Source of the DNA: an uncultured Opitutia bacterium
Lineage (GTDB): Bacteria; Verrucomicrobiota; Verrucomicrobiia; Opitutales; Opitutaceae
Direction: 5' to 3'
Assembly (NCBI GenBank): GCA_903834135.1
Contig: CAILHZ010000013.1
Location: 1 to 64,000 of the forward strand
Length of the DNA: 64,000 bases
The notes under the pieces: model-generated
The model's input: only the letters and a program-made list of their open reading frames with translations
What the model was told of the DNA's origin: nothing
Database searches by the model: none
Part shown: piece after piece, positions 28,042 to 36,953 of the stretch
Layout of the letters: each line of letters starts with the position of its first letter
Position numbering within the stretch: the stretch's first letter is position 1
Program-made: the position numbers and the translations under genes

Positions 28042-29306
28042 GACAGATCCCTAAAAGATCCAAATTGAGGATCAAATAAGCGCCGATAAGTATGAACAAT
28101 CATACCGTCAGTTAATCCTGCCAGCCAGTCACAAATCCTGCGAGCCTTCATGGCCTCTGTTTTCTCATTATCAATGAGACGTCCTACCTGTGGAGGTAAA
28201 ACACGTATTGTACGACCCTGCTTCACCACATAGTTTTTCCATGCAGTATCCCAAAGTTCAAATAAAACAATACGTGCTTTGTGTTCCATTTGCTGGAGCT
28301 GTGGACTTTCAAAAATAATATCATTTGCAATCCGTTTATAAACTGAAGCCTCGAGTTGAGCGGCCTCAGCTACAATTAACTGATAGCGAAACCGGTTTGT
28401 TTTATCAGCCAAAAATCCATCTCGTTTAGCAAGGCTGCATGCCTTGATGAAATAACCGATTTTTTGAGAAAATACATTTTCTATCCGGTCATCATTAATT
28501 GCTGCCAATAGGTCTTTAATGACAGGATTTTTTTCGGGTTTAAATCCGTTCTGCTCTGCCCACACAAGTATTCGCTCAGGTGTTAGAAAGCCTGCTTTTA
28601 CTCCATCGACAATATCATTGAGCGAATAGGCTGCATCATCTGCCCAGTCCATAATTTGGCATTCTACACTCTTAAACGCATTAAGCTTTTCTGCTTTATG
28701 TAATGCAGCTGGTATTTTTGATCCTCCCGTTACAAATAAGCGTATATTTTTTTGAGAGTCATACAGAAAATGATTTTCAGGACGTTTTAAAAATTCACTG
28801 AAAAGTTTTTTGTACTTTAATACGCCGTCAAGTAAAGCACGCGTAGGCTGCATACCATGCACACCCTGGCTGGTTTGATACATAGTATCCGTTAATAGAT
28901 GTAGGGTTTGAGCATTACCCTCAAATCCACCGTAAGCTTTCATTAACTCCTGAAGCGTTCTTTCCCCAGAATGACCAAAAGGAGGATGACCCAAGTCATG
29001 GGCCAAACATACCGCCTCAACTAAATCACTATCGATATGAAATGTAGCGCTGAGTGGCTCAGCACAGCTGAGTAAATAATTACAAATAGAGCGTCCAATT
29101 TGAGCTGCCTCAATAGAATGCGTTAAGCGTGTACGGTAGAAATCGTATTCACCGGATAAGAACACTTGAGTCTTCGACTGCAGCTTGCGAAAGGCATGTG
29201 CGTGTATAATTCTGTCACGATCAATTTGAAAAGCACTGCGGTAATCTGTTTTACGCACAGCACCATAAGTCTCGTAGTCGAATGCGGTATAAAATCGGTT
29301 AGTCAT
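28038..29306 (-). CDS. dgt: deoxyguanosinetriphosphate triphosphohydrolase-like (Dgt)
   Basis: 422 residues. HD phosphohydrolase motifs R-L-T-H-S-I-E-A near 61, C-L-A-H-D-L-G-H-P-P-F-G-H near 103, and D-W-A-D-D-A-A-Y-S (metal Asp). Cleaves dNTPs, usually dGTP, to deoxynucleosides and triphosphate. Convergent and overlapping with the YfbR-like gene by 4 bases, so the two genes share their stop region. Confidence 0.92.
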   Translation of the reverse strand: MTNRFYTAFDYETYGAVRKTDYRSAFQIDRDRIIHAHAFRKLQSKTQVFLSGEYDFYRTRLTHSIEAAQIGRSICNYLLSCAEPLSATFHIDSDLVEAVCLAHDLGHPPFGHSGERTLQELMKAYGGFEGNAQTLHLLTDTMYQTSQGVHGMQPTRALLDGVLKYKKLFSEFLKRPENHFLYDSQKNIRLFVTGGSKIPAALHKAEKLNAFKSVECQIMDWADDAAYSLNDIVDGVKAGFLTPERILVWAEQNGFKPEKNPVIKDLLAAINDDRIENVFSQKIGYFIKACSLAKRDGFLADKTNRFRYQLIVAEAAQLEASVYKRIANDIIFESPQLQQMEHKARIVLFELWDTAWKNYVVKQGRTIRVLPPQVGRLIDNEKTEAMKARRICDWLAGLTDGMIVHTYRRLFDPQFGSFRDLS

Positions 29307-29436
29307 ACAGTCGATGCGTGAACCATAACTGTATTAGCTTTTGCACCTGAATTCAAGCTTTGCAAAGACTCCAGCTCCATTAAGCATTGTCTGAGACTCA
29401 AAATTGAAGGATACTTATTTATCTAATCACTAAGCC

Positions 29437-29853
29437 ATGTCTACAAATCCTCTTTCTTTGAAACTTTTGAAAAAACTTGAGATTGCAGCACGACGTGCTT
29501 CCACCAAGGCATACGCCCCTTACTCAAAATTTAAAGTTGGAGCAGCGCTACTTACAGAATCAGGAAAAATCATTACAGGATGTAATGTAGAAAATGCATC
29601 ATACGGTCTTTGCATGTGTGCTGAGCGTAACGCGATTAATACCATGGTTACTTCAGGCGAACGTCATGTCCGCTATGTTATTGTTTACACCCCAACAACA
29701 AAACCAACTGCTCCGTGTGGTGCATGCAGACAAGTAATCAGTGAATTTGGTCCAGCAGCACGCGTGATCAGCGTTTGTAAATCTAAGAAGCGTATTGAAT
29801 ATTCGATACGCACACTACTTCCTGAAGCGTTTGGTCCAAGCGACTTAAAGTAA
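29437..29853 (+). CDS. cdd: cytidine deaminase
   Basis: 138 residues, typical homotetrameric length. Motifs A-Y-A-P-Y-S-K-F-K-V-G-A-A-L, G-C-N-V-E-N-A-S-Y-G and catalytic C-A-E-R-N-A plus P-C-G-A-C-R-Q give the zinc site. Deaminates cytidine and deoxycytidine in pyrimidine salvage. Divergent from dgt, 130 bases apart; together with the two HD enzymes it makes a small nucleotide-salvage cluster. Confidence 0.94.
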   Translation: MSTNPLSLKLLKKLEIAARRASTKAYAPYSKFKVGAALLTESGKIITGCNVENASYGLCMCAERNAINTMVTSGERHVRYVIVYTPTTKPTAPCGACRQVISEFGPAARVISVCKSKKRIEYSIRTLLPEAFGPSDLK

Positions 29854-29876
29854 GCTAATCGAAACGATTACTTACT
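29849..29876. terminator. hairpin at the cdd/hisS convergent junction
   Basis: AGTAAG pairs with CTTACT and TAATCG with CGATTA, with a three-base loop and one bulged C; it overlaps both stop codons. Neither strand has a strong T run after it, so it may be a weak bidirectional terminator or an mRNA 3' end structure. Confidence 0.38.
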
Positions 29877-31181
29877 AAAAAATTCACGCACCGTAGATTC
29901 TAGCTCACTTCTGGCTATCTCTTCTTCAGAGCGCACAGCCATATCGCGAATTTTTACACTACCCTTTGCGACTTCATCACTACCAAAGATGAGAGCTAGT
30001 TTCGCACCTGACTCAGCAGCTGCTTTAAACTGTTTTCCAAAGCCTAAATCCTTAAAAGGATAATCAACACTGTAACCCAGTGCTCTTAAGCTACTGATCG
30101 CACCAAAGGCTACTTTCCTCTCTAATTCACCACCGATAACGACATAGATATCAGGAGCTTTTACTATGGTCGGCATAAGACCGCGCTCTTCTAACAGTAA
30201 ACCAAAGGTCATATCTCCAATAGCAAATCCCACTGCAGGTAAATCAGGACCTCCTAATTTTTTAACTAAATTATCATACCTACCTCCACCAGCAAGTGCG
30301 CGTAGTTCACCCTTACGATCAAAGGCTTCAAAAACAAATCCCGTATAATATGCAAGTCCACGCACAACACCTAAATCTACTGAAACAAATTCAGATAAAC
30401 CCATAGCATCAAGTCCACCGAGAACTTTTTCCCAGTCAGCTAAGCGAGCCGTTAACTTTTCAGACGATGCCTGTTCTGCAATTAAAGCCTTTAAAGCAGA
30501 AAGAGAATTAATTTTTAGAAAACTAAGTACTTTAGCTTTTAGTCCTTCATCAAGACTTCCGAATTCTGTGATATACGCCTTAAACGCATCATCAGCATAC
30601 TTCTCGTACTTATCTACAGCACTAAGCATAGCGCTAGTCTTAGCGTCATTGAGCCCAAGACTTGCTAAGTAATAGACCCATAAATTGCGGTCACTTAAAC
30701 GAACATAAAAATCTGCAGATGTAAGACCAAAACCACGCATGCATTGAATTAAAAGCCCTATTAATTCAATTTCAGCCTCAGGGCCGCTCTCACCAAAAAT
30801 ATCCGCGTTAAATTGAGAGAAACAGCGGCCACGGCCTTTCTGCATACGCTCGTAACGATAAAATTCTGCAATGCTATACCACTTAATAGGTCTCTTAAGA
30901 GAACCAGCTCTCTCTCCTACTAAACGACACACCGTTGGTGTCATTTCTGGTCTAAGCGCTACTTCGCGTCCTCCCTTATCTGTGAACGAAAAAAGTTGTC
31001 CTTCAATTTCTTCTCCTGATTTAGCGCGGTATAAATCCAGTGGTTCAAGAACCGGCGCGTCATACTCGGCAAAGCCGTATGCGTTAGCTGCCTGACGCCA
31101 CAAGCGAAACACATGGTTTCTGCGTGCTAAATCTTCAGGATAAAATTCTCTAAAACCGGGAAGCGTCTGGAACTCAGGCAT
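29868..31181 (-). CDS. hisS: histidine--tRNA ligase
   Basis: 437 residues. Class II aaRS: motif 2 R-Y-E-R-M-Q-K-G-R-G-R-C-F-S-Q-F, HisA-type stretch G-L-A-Y-Y-T-G-F-V-F-E-A, motif 3 region A-G-G-G-R-Y-D-N-L and G-F-A-I-G; an anticodon-binding domain fills the C-terminal ~90 residues. Charges tRNA-His in the cytoplasm. Separate transcription unit with a hairpin-rich upstream gap to the HU gene. Confidence 0.96.
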   Translation of the reverse strand: MPEFQTLPGFREFYPEDLARRNHVFRLWRQAANAYGFAEYDAPVLEPLDLYRAKSGEEIEGQLFSFTDKGGREVALRPEMTPTVCRLVGERAGSLKRPIKWYSIAEFYRYERMQKGRGRCFSQFNADIFGESGPEAEIELIGLLIQCMRGFGLTSADFYVRLSDRNLWVYYLASLGLNDAKTSAMLSAVDKYEKYADDAFKAYITEFGSLDEGLKAKVLSFLKINSLSALKALIAEQASSEKLTARLADWEKVLGGLDAMGLSEFVSVDLGVVRGLAYYTGFVFEAFDRKGELRALAGGGRYDNLVKKLGGPDLPAVGFAIGDMTFGLLLEERGLMPTIVKAPDIYVVIGGELERKVAFGAISSLRALGYSVDYPFKDLGFGKQFKAAAESGAKLALIFGSDEVAKGSVKIRDMAVRSEEEIARSELESTVREFFSK

Positions 31182-31212
31182 GGAAAACTTAAAAGTGTAA
31201 ACAGTTCCAGAT

Positions 31213-31238
31213 AAGAGCGAATTTAAAAATTCGCTTTT
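31213..31238. other. inverted repeat between HU/IHF and hisS genes
   Basis: AGCGAATTT and AAATTCGCT (31216-31235) form a stem. A second hairpin GGAGTC-AAAATTA-GACTCC lies at 31259-31277 directly after the HU stop. Neither has a good T run on the minus strand. They may terminate HU or shape the hisS leader. Confidence 0.35.
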
Positions 31239-31283
31239 AAAACCTATCCAAATACTACGGAGTCAAAATTAGACTCCTTAATA

Positions 31284-31613
31284 TTATTCGGTTGGTTTAG
31301 CTGGTTGTATTTGAGTTAAATCCAATTTCTTAAGCTGTTGTTTAAGAATCTTACCGGATTTAAATTTTACAACTGCACGCTGAGGGATAACGACTTCTGC
31401 TTCTGGCTTGTTAGGATTACGTCCAACACGCTGCTTGCGCACTTGAACTTCTAGGACACCAAAGTTTCTTAATTCAACATTGCGGCCTTCGGAAAGGGCC
31501 TTCTGGACAATATCCAGTGTCTGTTGCACAGTATCCACTATCTGCTTCTGCGGGAATCCTGTCTTCCGGTAGATTTCCAGCACGACTTCACGTTTCGTTA
31601 GGTTCGTAGACAT
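31284..31613 (-). CDS. HU/IHF-family DNA-binding protein
   Basis: 109 residues. Has the family layout: two N-terminal helices (T-K-R-E-V-V-L-E-I-Y...), then E-L-R-N-F-G-V-L and the DNA-clamping arm G-R-N-P-N-K-P with the intercalating proline. The C-terminal ~15 residues (Q-I-Q-P-A-K-P-T-E) are an extra tail. Nucleoid-associated; could act as HU or IHF. Transcribed toward hisS. Confidence 0.92.
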   Translation of the reverse strand: MSTNLTKREVVLEIYRKTGFPQKQIVDTVQQTLDIVQKALSEGRNVELRNFGVLEVQVRKQRVGRNPNKPEAEVVIPQRAVVKFKSGKILKQQLKKLDLTQIQPAKPTE

Positions 31614-31707
31614 TAAAATTCCCTTTGTTTCGGCGTTAGTAGATTCGTATAAATTATTTGCAGGAATCGAATTACGTCAATAATAATGGGATTAGTACCT
31701 ATAAATA

Positions 31708-32409
31708 ATGATCAAACCTGAATCAGCAGCAGTAAATTCCATGTTTTCGCGCATTGCAGCGCGTTATGATGTTGCTAATAGGCTACTTAGCTTTGGGTTA
31801 GATATCCACTGGCGTAACCGCCTTGTTAGAGATCTAAAATTACATAAACCTCTGACTGTTTTAGATTTAGCTACAGGAAGCGGTGACGTTGCATTCACTT
31901 TAGCTCAAAAGCTACCCAGGGATGTTACTATTACTGGTATGGACTTTTGCGAACCCATGCTCGCTGAGGCCAGAACTAAGAAAAAAGGCATACCAACTGC
32001 CCAAAACATCGAATTCGTGCAAGGTGATGGGCTAAATTTGCCCCTAGTTGATGCTTCTTATGATGCAGTGACCATCTCGTTTGGCCTGCGTAATATGTCA
32101 GATAGGGCCCTGTCCTTAACAGAAATGAGGCGCGTTCTTAAGCCAATGGGCCACCTATTCGTCTTAGAATTCTCTCAGCCTTATGCGTGGTTCAAGCCCT
32201 TCTATTTTATTTATTTAAGATATATATTGCCGATTATTGCTGGAGTAGTAACGAAAGATCGTGAGGCCTATGTGTATTTAAATAAAACAATAGAAGCTTT
32301 CCCTAACCGTTTTGCTTTAGGAAAAGAAATCGAGGCAGCTGGATTTTCGAGCGTTAAATCAACGCCTCTTTTATTTGGAGCGGTAGCACTACACGAGGCT
32401 ACACGCTAG
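31708..32409 (+). CDS. ubiE: demethylmenaquinone/ubiquinone methyltransferase
   Basis: 233 residues. SAM motif I is V-L-D-L-A-T-G-S-G-D-V-A near 51, with the family's early R-I-A-A-R-Y-D-V-A-N and the later I-S-F-G-L-R-N-M-S-D. Performs the C-methylation step of (demethyl)menaquinone; menaquinone is the more likely quinone for an ACIII-bearing Verrucomicrobium, but I cannot see other quinone genes here. Divergent from the HU gene by 94 bases. Confidence 0.9.
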   Translation: MIKPESAAVNSMFSRIAARYDVANRLLSFGLDIHWRNRLVRDLKLHKPLTVLDLATGSGDVAFTLAQKLPRDVTITGMDFCEPMLAEARTKKKGIPTAQNIEFVQGDGLNLPLVDASYDAVTISFGLRNMSDRALSLTEMRRVLKPMGHLFVLEFSQPYAWFKPFYFIYLRYILPIIAGVVTKDREAYVYLNKTIEAFPNRFALGKEIEAAGFSSVKSTPLLFGAVALHEATR

Positions 32410-32433
32410 AGTCTTGCGTAGAAAAAATCAGTT

Positions 32434-32751
32434 TTAATTAAACGATTTTCCGCAGCCGCAGGTACTTTTTGCATTGGGATTTTTAATTTCAAATCCCTTA
32501 CCATGCAGACCGTCATCAAAATCAATACTGCAGCCCTTAAGAAATGAGGCGCTTGTTGGATCCATTACAATGGGAACTCCCTCACTCTCTAAAGTTACAT
32601 CGTCGGGCTTTGCCTCTTCAAAGGACATACCATACTGCATTCCAGAGCAGCCCCCATTTTCGACAAGCAAACGTAATGGTGCATTGGGTGCACTAGAATT
32701 GGTCCGTAATTCACGAACTTGAGCTGCTGCGCGTGGCGAAAGGGAAATCAT
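32434..32751 (-). CDS. A-type iron-sulfur carrier (IscA/ErpA/SufA family)
   Basis: 105 residues. Three conserved cysteines: G-G-C-S-G-M-Q-Y (about 34) and S-T-C-G-C-G-K-S-F at the C terminus, the HesB/IscA signature. Delivers or scaffolds Fe-S clusters in the cytoplasm. Which paralogue (IscA, ErpA or SufA) cannot be told. Convergent with ubiE, 24 bases away. Confidence 0.9.
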   Translation of the reverse strand: MISLSPRAAAQVRELRTNSSAPNAPLRLLVENGGCSGMQYGMSFEEAKPDDVTLESEGVPIVMDPTSASFLKGCSIDFDDGLHGKGFEIKNPNAKSTCGCGKSFN

Positions 32752-32917
32752 TTATAATTAAGCCCTACGTTTTAAGTAGAACATGTCGTTAAGGTACTCG
32801 TTTTATCTGTATGCGCAAGGCCTGCTAATCGCTATTTAGGTCGCTGGACGAGTCAACGAAATATAGACAGCATTTTTCGAGCCAGATCTGCATCATTGCT
32901 TGCTCAGAGCTTACTTC

Positions 32918-32934
32918 AGCTGTTTAATACAGCT
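32918..32934. promoter_or_regulatory. palindrome upstream of rpoN
   Basis: AGCTGT-TTAAT-ACAGCT is a perfect 17-base inverted repeat about 55 bases before the rpoN start, in a 238-base divergent gap. It could be a regulator site; nothing next to it names the regulator. A Shine-Dalgarno AAGGAG (32975-32980) is placed well before the rpoN ATG. Confidence 0.35.
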
Positions 32935-32989
32935 ACGTGATAGCCTTAGCCCATAGTATTAACCTAAGCCGAAAAAGGAGTATTTCCCT

Positions 32990-34468
32990 ATGAGCGGAAC
33001 CTCCTTTGGCCACGGTTTACAGCAGCGCCAAAGCCAGTCCTTGGTTCTTGCGCCGCAATTAAGACAATCACTTAAGATATTGCAGGTAGCTGCTTTAGAC
33101 CTGCGAACAGTCATACAAGCAGAGCTTCAAAGTAATCCAACTATTGAAGAACTTCCCATGGAAGGCATTAGTCTTGAAGAGCCATCGAAAGACACTCAAG
33201 TCGATGAAGAATCAGCACAATTAGACACCTTAGGTGAGAGAGATAGTTCGAAAAATGATGAAATGGATTTCTCTAAAGAATTTCAGATTTTAGAAAAATT
33301 TGATGATGACTGGCGAGACACGCCAGGTATTACCTCAAAAACGCATACCGCTGAGGATGCCGAAAAACGCCAACATTTCTTCGATTCCTTAGTTAGTAAG
33401 ACGTCTCTTCAAGATCACCTCATGCAACAAGCTGATGTATCTAACCTAAGTGAAGACGTACGCCTTGCTATGAGCCACTTGATAGGAAGTTTAAATGAAC
33501 AAGGCCTACTTACACAAAAACTTGCTGACATTGCGCTGCAAACAGGCCTCCCATTAAGTGCGGTACAAGAAGCATCAAAATTGTTAAAAACATTTGATCC
33601 ACTTGGTATTGGCTGCAGTAGCTTAGCTGAATGTTTAATCGCTCAGCTTGCAGCAAAAGGCAGAGCTGAGTCTCTGCCAGGTCGCATACTTAGAGATCAT
33701 TTCGAGTTGCTTACTCGAAGACGAATTCCAGAAATTGCACGCAAATGTGGAATCGCTCAAGACGATGTCCAAGAGGCAATCGAAGAAATTGGCCGCCTAG
33801 ACCCTGCCCCAGGTAGACAATTTGCAGAAGACAACAACCGCGTAGTTGTTGCTGATGTAACTGTAGAAAATGATGACGGAGAATGGAAAATTCATCTCAA
33901 TAGTGACTATATTCCAAAATTAAGAATCTCAAATACGTACCGTGAAATGATAGCACGGGGAAAATTAAATAAACAAGAAGGCGATTATTTACGTGAAAGA
34001 ATTAGAGCTGGAAAATTTCTGATTGATTCAATTGAACAGCGTCAAAGAACAATTGAGCGAATTACCCGTGAAATTCTTAAAAATCAAAATGACTTTTTTG
34101 AAAAAGGAGTAGCTCATCTCAAGCCACTCACGATGACTGTTATAGCAGATATTGTTGGGGTACATGAAACAACGGTGAGTCGCGCAATTGCCAATAAATA
34201 TATTAAAACACCCCACGGAGTTTTTGATTTTAAATACTTTTTCACACCTGGTTACCAAGCTGATAGCGGCGCTTCTGTTTCTAATACAAGTGTCAAAGAA
34301 ATGATCGCTGATTTAATTAATATAGAAGACAAATCATCACCCTTAAGCGACCAAGAGCTTGTTGCTAAACTTCTAGGTAAAGGAATTAAAATTGCCCGTA
34401 GAACAGTAGCAAAATACCGAGAAGAACTAGGTGTACTTCCAAGTAATTTAAGACGCGATTACCGCTAA
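32990..34468 (+). CDS. rpoN: RNA polymerase sigma-54 factor
   Basis: 492 residues. Region I is Q-rich at the N terminus (Q-Q-R-Q-S-Q-S-L-V-L-A-P-Q-L-R-Q-S), then an acidic linker (about 60-110), a core-binding domain, and the C-terminal RpoN box A-R-R-T-V-A-K-Y-R-E. Binds -24/-12 promoters and needs enhancer-binding ATPases. Strong SD. Convergent with tsaD, two bases between stops. No -24/-12 promoter is convincing in this window. Confidence 0.95.
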   Translation: MSGTSFGHGLQQRQSQSLVLAPQLRQSLKILQVAALDLRTVIQAELQSNPTIEELPMEGISLEEPSKDTQVDEESAQLDTLGERDSSKNDEMDFSKEFQILEKFDDDWRDTPGITSKTHTAEDAEKRQHFFDSLVSKTSLQDHLMQQADVSNLSEDVRLAMSHLIGSLNEQGLLTQKLADIALQTGLPLSAVQEASKLLKTFDPLGIGCSSLAECLIAQLAAKGRAESLPGRILRDHFELLTRRRIPEIARKCGIAQDDVQEAIEEIGRLDPAPGRQFAEDNNRVVVADVTVENDDGEWKIHLNSDYIPKLRISNTYREMIARGKLNKQEGDYLRERIRAGKFLIDSIEQRQRTIERITREILKNQNDFFEKGVAHLKPLTMTVIADIVGVHETTVSRAIANKYIKTPHGVFDFKYFFTPGYQADSGASVSNTSVKEMIADLINIEDKSSPLSDQELVAKLLGKGIKIARRTVAKYREELGVLPSNLRRDYR

Positions 34469-34470
34469 TT

Positions 34471-35496
34471 CTAAAGTCCTAAACCAGGTTCAATTTTTAG
34501 GTCAAAACCGCCCGCCAATACACGCGCAGTATCAACAAAACCAGCAAAGGCGATCATTGCTGCATTATCTCCTGTGTGTTCAGGACGTGCTGCAAAAAAA
34601 GGGATTTGTTTTCTATGTGCCTCCAAACCCATCGTTTTTCTAAGTAAGCCATTATTAGCAACCCCTCCTGATAGCCCAAGACTACGGTAATTTCCAAGCT
34701 GCAGTGCTGCACGACTTTTTCTAGCTAAGGCATCCACCACGGCCTGCTGATAACTTGCACACAAATCACTCATTTGCACTTCGACTGCTGTTTTTTCCAT
34801 CGCTTCAAGCGTGTAACGTAAACTTGTTTTAAGTCCTGAAAAACTAAATTCTAATTCACTTTTCCTTCCAAGACCTCGAGGAAAATCAAACGCATTTACA
34901 TTTCCCCCTACTGCTAACTTCTCTATTAATGGCCCTCCTGGATATCCAAGTCCAAGTAGCTTTGCTCCTTTATCTAAGGCCTCACCAGCAGCGTCGTCCC
35001 GTGTTGAGGACAAAAAGTCTATAGTTCTATCCTTATTAATACGGCATAAAATAGTATGCCCACCTGAAGCAATAAGCGATAAGTGAGGTAATACTTTATC
35101 TAATGCATCATCGAAATGACTTGGGTCAGCACGGTGTGTATCAATAAAGACTGACCATACATGCCCACGTAAATGATTTACTCCTTTAACAGGAATATTA
35201 AGTGCCAAGGCAAGCGCCTTTGCTGCGGCCACACCAAGCGCTAAGCAAGGAGCAAGCCCAGGACCGTAGGTCACGGCAATCGACTCTAATTGGCCACTAC
35301 TCCACTTACTTTTACTTAATTGAATTAAGGGTCCAAGCTCCTTTACGTGCTCTCTTGAAGCAAGATCAGGAACGACTCCACCATGCTTTCCATGTAGTGC
35401 AATTTGGCTACGTATCCATTCGCCTTGGATGCCTATCTTTGGATCAAAGACAGCGATAGCTGTTTCATCACATGAACTTTCTATTCCTAAAATCAT
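34471..35496 (-). CDS. tsaD: tRNA N6-adenosine threonylcarbamoyltransferase TsaD
   Basis: 341 residues. ASKHA-fold enzyme with I-L-G-I-E-S-S-C-D-E-T-A at the start and the metal-binding histidines in V-N-H-L-R-G-H. Adds the t6A modification to tRNAs reading ANN codons, with TsaB/E/C. Shares one base with the ctpA stop (TAATG). Confidence 0.96.
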   Translation of the reverse strand: MILGIESSCDETAIAVFDPKIGIQGEWIRSQIALHGKHGGVVPDLASREHVKELGPLIQLSKSKWSSGQLESIAVTYGPGLAPCLALGVAAAKALALALNIPVKGVNHLRGHVWSVFIDTHRADPSHFDDALDKVLPHLSLIASGGHTILCRINKDRTIDFLSSTRDDAAGEALDKGAKLLGLGYPGGPLIEKLAVGGNVNAFDFPRGLGRKSELEFSFSGLKTSLRYTLEAMEKTAVEVQMSDLCASYQQAVVDALARKSRAALQLGNYRSLGLSGGVANNGLLRKTMGLEAHRKQIPFFAARPEHTGDNAAMIAFAGFVDTARVLAGGFDLKIEPGLGL

Positions 35497-36887
35497 TACG
35501 AAGAGTGCCCTTCGGGTATCCCACTAAACTTACTGTGAGAATGACCTGCTACTTTTTTTATAAAAATCAATTTAGGTGCAGGCAATAAAGCAGTAGGCGT
35601 ATCTTTTACTTTTTCAATCATACCCTGTAAATCAAAGAGCTGAACACCTTTAAGTAAATCCAAGGCGGTTTTAAGCTGAATATCCACAATAGGTTCAAAT
35701 CCAAAGCGTTCTTTAAATTCTTTGGGATCAGTAATGTCTGATCTACTAATCTGACGACTTACCTTAGAGTCATCCTCACTACTGAGCACGACCTCAACGT
35801 GTGGAGAAATTCCCTTCTGGTGAATAATCGCTCCACTAGGTGTATAGTAGTGAGCTGTAGTTAAACGTAAGGCTTCGCCACGGTTAAGTTTAATGATGGT
35901 TTGCACAGAGCCCTTACCAAAAGATCTCTCACCAACCACAACTGCTTTACCGGTATCTTTCATAGCGCCTGTAACAATTTCTGCAGCACTTGCAGTGCCT
36001 TCATTAATTAAAATAGCAACCGGCAAACTGAGCGGCTCCCCTTCTGATTCAGACAAAAACTGTTCTTTATCAGACTCTTTTCTACCCTGGGTGTATAAAA
36101 TCATCTCCCCTTTTTTAAAAAAGGGCTCAGCTACCTCAACAGCTGAATCTAAGAGGCCTCCTGGGTTATCTCTTAAGTCAATGACAAGACTTTCAATATT
36201 TTTTTCTAAAAGTTTATTTAGCGTTTTCCAAAACTGCTCTCCCGTATTTTCAGAAAATTCAGTCACTCTTAAATAGCCAATATTTTGGTCTAAAATTTTA
36301 GCATCTGTAACACTCTCTACTTTTATAATTTCCCGAGTAATCGTTAAACTTAGGGCCTTATTTAATTTAGGCCTAAAAATAGTAACAGCTACGTTTGTCT
36401 TAGGCTTACCTCTTAAGCGCCCCACCGCTTCCTGCATTTTAGCTGAGCCTTCAATTGTGTAACCATCAATTGAGGTAATGTAGTCACCACGCTGAAGACC
36501 TGCTTTAGAACTAGGAGCGTTAGGTGTTACTGCCACAATAATTAAATGCCCAGCGTGAAGTTCTACCTCGATACCCACCCCACCAAACTGACCATCTAAA
36601 TCTTCTTCAAATGCTTTATTATCCTTAGATTCAAGAAATTCAGAATGCGGATCCAACGTCTCTACCATACCATGGATCGAATTATGTGCGAGTTGCTCAT
36701 ACGTTACTTTCTGTGGATCGACGTAATTTTCATTCACCAATTTAAGCACATCTCTAACCGATGAAGATGCTTTCTCAAATTCACGACCCGGGAAAAGTCC
36801 CCATAGCAGTGCAATCGGAGCAACACCAAGAACCATCCCTATACTGAGTAATTTCACAGATGAACCTGTGAAGAAGCCTTTTTGCAT
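35496..36887 (-). CDS. ctpA: C-terminal processing peptidase (S41 family, CtpA/Prc)
   Basis: 463 residues. N-terminal membrane anchor or signal (residues 14-30), PDZ domain around 100-180 with L-D-G-Q-F-G-G-V-G-I-E-V, then the S41 protease: substrate groove D-L-R-D-N-P-G-G-L, catalytic Ser in N-E-G-T-A-S-A-A-E-I and Lys in S-F-G-K-G-S-V-Q. Periplasmic processing of C termini. Transcribed with tsaD downstream. Confidence 0.93.
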   Translation of the reverse strand: MQKGFFTGSSVKLLSIGMVLGVAPIALLWGLFPGREFEKASSSVRDVLKLVNENYVDPQKVTYEQLAHNSIHGMVETLDPHSEFLESKDNKAFEEDLDGQFGGVGIEVELHAGHLIIVAVTPNAPSSKAGLQRGDYITSIDGYTIEGSAKMQEAVGRLRGKPKTNVAVTIFRPKLNKALSLTITREIIKVESVTDAKILDQNIGYLRVTEFSENTGEQFWKTLNKLLEKNIESLVIDLRDNPGGLLDSAVEVAEPFFKKGEMILYTQGRKESDKEQFLSESEGEPLSLPVAILINEGTASAAEIVTGAMKDTGKAVVVGERSFGKGSVQTIIKLNRGEALRLTTAHYYTPSGAIIHQKGISPHVEVVLSSEDDSKVSRQISRSDITDPKEFKERFGFEPIVDIQLKTALDLLKGVQLFDLQGMIEKVKDTPTALLPAPKLIFIKKVAGHSHSKFSGIPEGHSS

Positions 36888-36953
36888 ATTTAGCAGTGTG
36901 ACACTCCTTGAAGGATTGTAAATAACTGGCCACTTAGTTTATGTAAGTTTGTT

